From Methylomicrobium sp. (GTDB lineage: Bacteria; Pseudomonadota; Gammaproteobacteria; Methylococcales; Methylomonadaceae), in contig SLIO01000469.1 in the NCBI GenBank assembly GCA_007135635.1, positions 1 through 13,418 on the forward strand: a stretch of DNA of 13,418 nt, given 5' to 3'. Position numbers and translations under genes: made by a program. Below the pieces are notes generated by a model. That model ran no database searches and had not been told where the DNA came from. It worked only from the letters and a program-made list of their open reading frames with translations. This document shows positions 8,390 to 13,418 of the stretch, piece by piece. Position 1 is the first letter of the stretch; every line of letters begins with the position of its first letter.

Positions 8390-8578
8390 CGCAAATTAAC
8401 TGACGCCGGCCTAGCTTTTAGAAAATTCGCTTCGATATTTATGCGTGATCGGTACATCTATGGGAGAAAAATCAGCCAAATAAACACTGAATCGGCTATT
8501 TTGGCGAAATCTACCTCGGTAAACTCAATTTCTTAATACACTTAGAACCGAATTTTGACTGCCTTTAATGAATCTAAT

Positions 8579-10009
8579 ATGAAACGAATTCTTTTTGTTA
8601 CCAGTGAAGCGCATCCTTTAATAAAAACCGGCGGCTTGGCAGATGTTTCAAGCAGTTTACCTAAGGCTTTGGCGGATCTAGGCCAAGACATACGTATCAT
8701 CATACCTAACTATCAGGCTATAAAAAAAACCGAAAACGTCCAACACCGGTGTACGTTGAGAATCAATAATTGCGACGTCAATATTCTTGAAACCCGATTG
8801 CCGGAATCGAAAGTGATAGTCTGGTTGATCGATTGCCCCCAGTTTTTTGACTACCCGGGAAATCCTTATCACGATCAATACGGTAATGCCTGGGCGAACA
8901 GCGCCGACCGCTTTTCCTTGTTCTGCCGTATAACCGTAGAAGTAGCGATGAACAGAGCCTACTTAGATTGGAAACCGGAAATCGTCCACTGCAACGACTG
9001 GCAAAGTGGACTGGTTCCCGCCTTGTTAACACTGGAATACAATCGCCCGGCAACCATTTTTACGATTCATAACATGGCCTATCAGGGGGTCTTTCCTTAC
9101 TCAACCTACAATGCGCTAAATCTTCCAAGACAACTTTGGAATCAAAATGCACTTGAGTATTACGGCAACATGTCGTTTTTAAAAGGCGGCATTGCTTGTT
9201 CCGATCGAGTAACGACGGTTAGTCCCACCTATGCTAAAGAAATTCAATCATCTGAATTTGGCTACGGACTAGAAGGCTTGTTAGCCCATCGCAAGGATTT
9301 TCTAAGCGGCATACTCAACGGAACCGACAATGACTGGAACCCTGAATTCGACAGCAATATTGTCCAGTGTTACAGCTATAAAACACTTCATGATAAACAA
9401 ACCAATAAGAGCGCATTGCAAGAGCGGTTATCGCTGCCTATCGAACCGTCGGTTCCCGTTTTCGGATTAATTAGCCGTTTGGTTGAACAAAAAGGTATCG
9501 ACTTGCTACTAGAATGCTTGCCGGAATTATTAAGCATGCCAGTACAATTTGTCTTGCTCGGTAGCGGCAACAAAAGCTTCGAACAGCGCTTATATAATTT
9601 TGCCGAATCCTATCCTAAAAAAATGTCGATTACTATCGGTTATGATGAACAGTTGGCTCATTGGATAGAAGCAGGAAGCGATATTTTCTTGATGCCATCG
9701 CGCTTCGAGCCCTGTGGCTTAAACCAAATGTATAGCCAACGCTATGGGACTTTGCCGATCGTAAGAAAAACCGGCGGCCTAGCCGATACTGTCGTCGATG
9801 CACTACCTCATACAATTGACAACCACACTGCAACCGGAATTACCTTCAATGAATCGACACCCAGCTCGTTACTGGAGGCCATCAAACGATCGTTGATTTT
9901 ATACAGGGTTCCGGAGATTTGGACACAACTGCAAATCAATGCCATGCGGAAAGACTTTTCGTGGAACAGTAGCGCTAAACAATATTTATCGCTCTATGAA
10001 CATCTATAA
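8579..10009 (+). CDS. glgA: Glycogen synthase, ADP-glucose-dependent (GT5)
   Basis: GlgA adds glucose from ADP-glucose to the non-reducing ends of alpha-1,4 glucan chains. From ATG 8579 it is 476 residues (E. coli 477) with the standard start MKRILFVTSEAHPLIKTGGL. The frame extends to a TTG at 8555, but that adds only an atypical leader. Motifs include KTGGLADV (16-23, ADP-glucose binding loop), IVHCNDWQSGL (135-145), FTIHNMAYQG (161-170), TTVSPTYAKEI (212-222), GLISRLVEQKG with Arg300 and Lys305, and SRFEPCGLNQMY with Glu377, at the same numbers as the E. coli residues. The usual GILNGID/V motif reads GILNGTDNDWNP and looks slightly shortened. No clear Shine-Dalgarno precedes the ATG. It is downstream of glgB and convergent with the gene at 10161-10727. 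Confidence 0.97.
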   Translation: MKRILFVTSEAHPLIKTGGLADVSSSLPKALADLGQDIRIIIPNYQAIKKTENVQHRCTLRINNCDVNILETRLPESKVIVWLIDCPQFFDYPGNPYHDQYGNAWANSADRFSLFCRITVEVAMNRAYLDWKPEIVHCNDWQSGLVPALLTLEYNRPATIFTIHNMAYQGVFPYSTYNALNLPRQLWNQNALEYYGNMSFLKGGIACSDRVTTVSPTYAKEIQSSEFGYGLEGLLAHRKDFLSGILNGTDNDWNPEFDSNIVQCYSYKTLHDKQTNKSALQERLSLPIEPSVPVFGLISRLVEQKGIDLLLECLPELLSMPVQFVLLGSGNKSFEQRLYNFAESYPKKMSITIGYDEQLAHWIEAGSDIFLMPSRFEPCGLNQMYSQRYGTLPIVRKTGGLADTVVDALPHTIDNHTATGITFNESTPSSLLEAIKRSLILYRVPEIWTQLQINAMRKDFSWNSSAKQYLSLYEHL

Positions 10010-10050
10010 CTCGATTAGGGTAGCGTTGCTCTTTGATCGAAAAAAAATCT

Positions 10051-10142
10051 ATTCCCATCGCATCAAATTTCTGCATTAGACTATGGAAGCGCCGGCGACC
10101 TTTTACGGGTAACCTGGCACCGAATTTTAATTTACGATGGGT
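10051..10142. repeat. Widely spaced inverted repeat in the convergent intergenic gap (possible terminator region)
   Basis: CCCATCG (10054-10060) and CGATGGG (10135-10141) are perfect 7-base arms 74 bases apart, with partly matching A/T-rich flanks on their inner sides. On the minus strand the distal arm is followed by AATAGA and a run of eight T (10041-10048); on the plus strand TATAATTTT follows. An 8-base palindrome CGCCGGCG (10090-10097) lies inside. It sits between the convergent ends of glgA and the RNA-binding-domain gene, where terminators are expected. The long loop makes it atypical. Confidence 0.35.
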
Positions 10143-10160
10143 ATAATTTTCACGAAATCC

Positions 10161-10727
10161 TTAAGCCATTTCTTTACAATGAACACCTTCCGAATTCTTG
10201 TTATCCAAGCGAGACATACGCTTTTTTCGCCGACGCGTATTATTCGCTCTTTTCTTGTTTGAATGTGCGCTTAATCTTTTGATATCCAGCTTTTGCCGCT
10301 GTACCTCAATCGTTTTCAAATGCTGAAAAATATCCTCCGGCATGCCCTCTGGAAGTTCCACGATAGTAAATTCATTACGTATATCGACACAACGGATCAT
10401 TTTCCTTTCGACACCGGACTCATCAACCAACACATCTTTGATCACCTCTTTCGATGCGCCATGTTTATCACCAACCGCCAAACGATAACGAACCATTTTA
10501 GGCATAACGGAAACTATGTCAGAAACAGGCGCGTCTAACGCGTCACTTTCTGGCGCCATTGATATGCCGCCTTCTATTTGAAGGATATGCAATAAAGCGG
10601 ATGCGCAGTCCAATAATTCCAGGTTTAATTCAGCCAGTATATGCCGAACCATTTGCCGCTCTTCATGCAATGTTTGCGTTTCTATTACACGCTTTAAACA
10701 CTGTATTATCCGTTCTTCCTTAGTCAT
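10161..10727 (-). CDS. Stand-alone DeaD/DbpA-type RNA-binding C-terminal domain protein (no helicase core)
   Basis: A 188-residue protein. Residues about 5-50 (ending ELLDCASALLHILQ) resemble the helical dimerisation segment after the helicase core in DeaD. Residues about 76-152 match the DbpA RNA-binding domain: MVRYRLAVGDKHG (E. coli DeaD has RYRIEVGRDDG at this place) and IVELPEGMPEDIFQHLK (family: LPxGMPxxxxQHL). The last 35 residues are very basic (NTRRRKKRMSR), as in DeaD tails. No DEAD box, Walker or SAT motif is present, and the 88 bases upstream hold no helicase remnant. The frame is intact from ATG 10727, so it looks like a maintained small RNA-binding protein rather than a pseudogene. 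The target is unknown. It may follow surA in the same transcript, or use a GATAAT-like -10 near 10755. Confidence 0.78.
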   Translation of the reverse strand: MTKEERIIQCLKRVIETQTLHEERQMVRHILAELNLELLDCASALLHILQIEGGISMAPESDALDAPVSDIVSVMPKMVRYRLAVGDKHGASKEVIKDVLVDESGVERKMIRCVDIRNEFTIVELPEGMPEDIFQHLKTIEVQRQKLDIKRLSAHSNKKRANNTRRRKKRMSRLDNKNSEGVHCKEMA

Positions 10728-10815
10728 TGAGGTCTCGATGTTGCATGTTCGATTATCGTGCTAAATCAACAAGCGCCGTGAATTTAACATTCGAGGCTTA
10801 ACAAACCTCATCGAC

Positions 10816-12105
10816 TCAAAGCCTATCATGAAAAACTTCGACATAAGCTTCATCGCGCAAACGCCTTAGCCATAATTCGGTTTCTTCTTCGATTTTACGT
10901 TTACGAATCGCTTCTCTTACTTGCTCCTTTTTGTAGTCCTCACTATCGTCTTGCTGCTTTCTGCCAAGCACCTGTATCAGATGCCAGCCGAATTGCGTCT
11001 GAACCGGTTTACTAATCTCGTCGATCGCCAATGTATTCATCGCTTCCTCGAACTCCGGCACCAGCGCTCCGGGCGCCACCCAATCTAAACTTCCTCCATT
11101 AAGGGCAGATCCCTTATCATCGGAATGCGCCCTGGCCAGCGCATCAAAACTATCGCCATCGGCAATTCTTCGCTTTAGGTTATTCAGCCTTTTTTTCGCT
11201 TCATCGTCGTCAATCAGCTCATTGGTTTTGATCAATATGTGACGAACATGCGTTTTAGTCACGATATGTTGCTGATCGCCGCCTTTGAGCTCCAGCATTT
11301 TTATGACATGGAAACCGCTGGGACTTCGAATCGGGTCCGAAACATCGCCCTGTTTCAAATCGCCGACCTCATCGACAAATAAGGTCGGTACCTGATTAAT
11401 CGAGCGCCAACCTAAATCGCCGCCGGTCAAGGCTTCGCTACCATCGGATTGACTCATCGCCACCTGCACGAAGTCTCGACCACCCCGCAAATCCTGAATA
11501 ATGTCCTCGGCTTTCTGTTTGGCTTTCTGTATCACTGCCGACGAAGCGCCTTCCGGAGTTGCCACCAGAATATGCCCTAAATGGTATTGAATGGATTCGC
11601 CACCGAGTTTACTTTCGGTTTCAAGAAAATGCTCGACTTCCCGGTCGCTGACATTAACGCGGCTACCGATCTCCCTGCCACGCAACTGATTAATAATGAC
11701 TTCGTTACGCAGGTTTTCCAAAAAACTGCGATATGAAATCGACTGTTTCTCCAGTTCGGTACGAAATTGTGCCGGCGTCATGTTATTTCTGCGCGCAATG
11801 TCTGCCGCAGCACTAGCCAACATTTCATCATTCAAGGCGATACCGGACCTTTCCGCCAGCTGTCGCTGCAGCTTTTCGATAATCAATTTCTCAAGCACTT
11901 GCTTGCGCAAAATATACGACGGCGGCACCGCCGCGTTACTGGCTTTGATGCGTTGCGCAATGACATCGACTTCCGCTTGCAACTCGCCATCGAGAATCAC
12001 ATCATCTTCGACAATTGCAACGATACGGTCCAGTGTTTGCGAGAAAACCGGTACGGAGATACTTATTAATGCGATCAAAACGCCGCTGATAAAATACTTT
12101 TTCAT
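10816..12105 (-). CDS. surA: Periplasmic chaperone / peptidyl-prolyl isomerase SurA
   Basis: SurA is the periplasmic chaperone that escorts beta-barrel proteins, LptD among them, to the BAM complex. From ATG 12105 it is 429 residues (E. coli 428). It has a signal peptide (MKK, a hydrophobic stretch to about residue 20, likely cleavage after VFS at 22) and the SurA N-terminal domain beginning QTLDRIVAIVEDDVIL. Two parvulin domains follow, at about 172-274 (YHLGHILVATPEG ... GGDLGW ... SGFHVIKML) and 283-383 (KTHVRHILIKTNE ... GGSLDWV ... FGWHLIQVL), then a basic C-terminal helix. The frame extends to TTG 12114, but ATG gives the proper signal peptide. It starts 18 bases after the lptD stop. 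The gene next downstream is the orphan RNA-binding-domain gene, not pdxA as in the classical lptD-surA-pdxA order. Confidence 0.97.
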   Translation of the reverse strand: MKKYFISGVLIALISISVPVFSQTLDRIVAIVEDDVILDGELQAEVDVIAQRIKASNAAVPPSYILRKQVLEKLIIEKLQRQLAERSGIALNDEMLASAAADIARRNNMTPAQFRTELEKQSISYRSFLENLRNEVIINQLRGREIGSRVNVSDREVEHFLETESKLGGESIQYHLGHILVATPEGASSAVIQKAKQKAEDIIQDLRGGRDFVQVAMSQSDGSEALTGGDLGWRSINQVPTLFVDEVGDLKQGDVSDPIRSPSGFHVIKMLELKGGDQQHIVTKTHVRHILIKTNELIDDDEAKKRLNNLKRRIADGDSFDALARAHSDDKGSALNGGSLDWVAPGALVPEFEEAMNTLAIDEISKPVQTQFGWHLIQVLGRKQQDDSEDYKKEQVREAIRKRKIEEETELWLRRLRDEAYVEVFHDRL

Positions 12106-12123
12106 GGTTAACAATTAGTCAGT

Positions 12124-13418
12124 TTATTGCGGTCTGACATAGCCGTAGATATTTCGTTCGAAAAATTCATCCAATCGGTCGCCGAATGCCGTTAAGCCTT
12201 TCAATTCCAGCTGAACAAATACGCCGGTTTGCGCTTCACCGGTCGGCTCTTGTCCGGCAAACACATTTATACTATTAATAAAACGCCGACCAATTATTCT
12301 AAAACGCCAGCAGCAACTTTCTTTTTCAAAGCCTGCGAAACTTTCCACTGTTCTATCAAACAACATTGAATACTGCCATCGCCCAACCGCATACCAATTA
12401 TCATAGATCGGCCAGCGAAAAGAGACATCCGTCACTTCCGTTAAATCCTGGCGAAAACGATACCCTAAATTAACCAACTGCTCGGGCCTGTTCGTATATC
12501 GCAACGCCACCTCGCCTCGCGTTAGTTCGTTTTGCGCATGATCCCACTGTCCAGCTGTCCTCAGGGACAAATGCTCGGTCAATTGCGCACTGAATTCGGC
12601 AATCAAATTAGCGAAACTATTGGTCGACGATTGTTGGTTGACTAAAAGCGGATTACCGAAAATATCAGCATCTCCTCTTGGGTCATCAAGTTGCACCAAA
12701 CGATCTCGGAAATAAAAGATTTCGCCGATAGTAAGCCGCATGTTTTCGCGACCCGTACGCGGGTCGATAATTCGATTAGTCAAAGCCGTTGTCACTTGAT
12801 TGGCATCCTGAACTCTGTCGGAGCCACTAAATCGGTTTTCCCGAAATAAACTGTAAAAGTTATAATCGTATTCGCCCGTATCGAACAACGGAATATCGCG
12901 CTGATCTTTATACGGAATATAGAGATAAAACAAACGCGGCTCAATCGTGTGAATATAAGACGATGCGCCTGCGCCGAATTCCCGTTCCAGCGTAAACCCG
13001 GTATCCGCCGAAAATATCGGCAAAGTACGAGTAATGCTGTCAGGCCTAGGCCTACCTGCCTCCTGATTTTCCAACATATATTGAGTATGTTTGAGCGACA
13101 ATTTTGGTGTCAAATATACGCCTGCCGCCTCTAGCGGAACGGCGACTGCCGGCTCGATGTTGAAACGTTGACCGCTAACGCGCTGGTCTTGTTGAAAATA
13201 AACATATTCCGACCCCATAGAAACATCTAAAGGCATAAAATCGAACGAGTGATTCAAATCCAGCCTGGCTTGAGGCAGTCGACGATAGGGCTGAAACTCT
13301 TTAGGAATGGTTCTATCCGTTGTCTGATAGTTTTCGAGCTGCGAAAAGAACGATACACCCGGAAGGTTATACCGAATGTCGGCATGACTTCTTAAAAAAC
13401 GAGTATCGTTAATAGAAA
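12124..13418 (-). CDS. lptD: LPS-assembly protein LptD, C-terminal part, cut by window edge
   Basis: LptD is the outer-membrane beta-barrel that, with LptE, inserts lipopolysaccharide into the outer leaflet. The reading frame is open through the right edge, giving 430 residues of barrel sequence against about 784 for the whole E. coli protein. Diagnostic features are QLENYQTTDRTIPKEFQPYRRLPQ in two parts (FSQLENYQT and PYRRLPQARLDL, 13258-13340) and the adjacent cysteine pair in EKESCCWRF (codons 12310-12315), equivalent to the disulfide-forming Cys724-Cys725 of E. coli. The terminal FVQLELKGLTAFGDRLDEFF segment is also diagnostic. A TTG at 13257 is an internal leucine codon, not a start. The protein ends in RPQ with a TAA 18 bases before surA, the conserved gammaproteobacterial pair. 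Confidence 0.96.
   Translation of the reverse strand, partial: SINDTRFLRSHADIRYNLPGVSFFSQLENYQTTDRTIPKEFQPYRRLPQARLDLNHSFDFMPLDVSMGSEYVYFQQDQRVSGQRFNIEPAVAVPLEAAGVYLTPKLSLKHTQYMLENQEAGRPRPDSITRTLPIFSADTGFTLEREFGAGASSYIHTIEPRLFYLYIPYKDQRDIPLFDTGEYDYNFYSLFRENRFSGSDRVQDANQVTTALTNRIIDPRTGRENMRLTIGEIFYFRDRLVQLDDPRGDADIFGNPLLVNQQSSTNSFANLIAEFSAQLTEHLSLRTAGQWDHAQNELTRGEVALRYTNRPEQLVNLGYRFRQDLTEVTDVSFRWPIYDNWYAVGRWQYSMLFDRTVESFAGFEKESCCWRFRIIGRRFINSINVFAGQEPTGEAQTGVFVQLELKGLTAFGDRLDEFFERNIYGYVRPQ

Larger units (their letters stand above)
8253..8578. other. 326-base glgB-glgA intergenic region
   Basis: No supported gene lies here. It holds a nested palindromic element (8263-8330), a perfect short hairpin (8374-8389) and an imperfect inverted repeat (GCCAAATA at 8475-8482, TATTTTGGC at 8497-8505). 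The glgA start lacks an obvious Shine-Dalgarno. I could not identify a convincing sigma70 promoter for glgA by eye, although the gap is large enough to hold one. The gap contrasts with the tight spacing of the minus-strand genes, so glgA may be transcribed separately from glgB or be attenuated by the palindromes. Confidence 0.6.

Noticed and set aside
8441..8536. A 31-codon plus-strand frame (starting MRDRYIYGRK) upstream of glgA, a possible leader peptide
   Set aside because: No ribosome binding site and no regulatory codon run is visible; a frame of this length is expected by chance in a 326-base gap.
8555..8578. TTG 8555 as the glgA start
   Set aside because: It adds eight residues not seen in GlgA proteins; the ATG at 8579 gives the standard N-terminus and E. 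coli-like residue numbering.
11696..12118. Plus-strand 140-codon frame opposite surA
   Set aside because: It is antisense to the SurA signal peptide and N-terminal domain; Ser/Cys-rich shadow-frame composition and no ribosome binding site.
12124..13257. Reading lptD as a complete 377-residue gene starting at TTG 13257
   Set aside because: The frame continues without a stop to the window edge and encodes typical LptD barrel sequence (FSQLENYQT, PYRRLPQ), so the gene is truncated by the window, not short.

Overview
The window reads as chromosomal DNA of a Gram-negative gammaproteobacterium. An outer-membrane LptD C-terminus and SurA lie at the right end, and the rest is a large glycogen (alpha-1,4/1,6-glucan) cluster. 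The moderate G+C content and the mix of classical GlgA/B/C with two GH57 enzymes and a DUF4912 protein would fit a methanotroph of the Methylococcales (Methylotuvimicrobium/Methylomicrobium type). That placement is inference from gene content only, with no marker gene in the window.

Layout, left to right. (1) Positions 1-1320, minus strand: a two-gene unit of a DUF4912 protein followed, one base after its stop, by a GH57 (DUF1957-type) glucan branching enzyme that runs off the left edge. A near-consensus sigma70-type promoter at 1405-1434 drives it. (2) Positions 1509-5955, minus strand: glgC (ADP-glucose pyrophosphorylase), a GH57 amylase/amylopullulanase-like enzyme overlapping the end of glgC by 11 bases, then malQ 15 bases further on. 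This looks like one operon. (3) Positions 6048-10009, plus strand: glgB (GH13 branching enzyme), a 326-base gap containing a nested palindromic element, then glgA (GT5 glycogen synthase). glgC and glgB are divergent across a 92-base control region. (4) Positions 10161-10727, minus strand: a 188-residue protein matching only the C-terminal, non-helicase part of DeaD/DbpA-type RNA helicases. (5) Positions 10816-13418, minus strand: surA and the C-terminal 430 residues of lptD, cut by the right edge.

How the genes work together. GlgC makes ADP-glucose, GlgA polymerises it, and GlgB and probably the GH57 branching enzyme introduce alpha-1,6 branches. MalQ and the second GH57 enzyme remodel or mobilise the glucan. 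LptD and SurA belong to outer-membrane biogenesis: SurA chaperones LptD and other beta-barrels. The orphan RNA-binding-domain gene lies between the two functional blocks.

I found no CRISPR array, tRNA, rRNA, transposase, phage gene or toxin-antitoxin pair. The most unusual items are the helicase-less DeaD C-terminal protein, the nested palindrome between glgB and glgA, and the separately promoted DUF4912/GH57 pair that adds a second kind of branching enzyme. I see no convincing case for an entirely new system.
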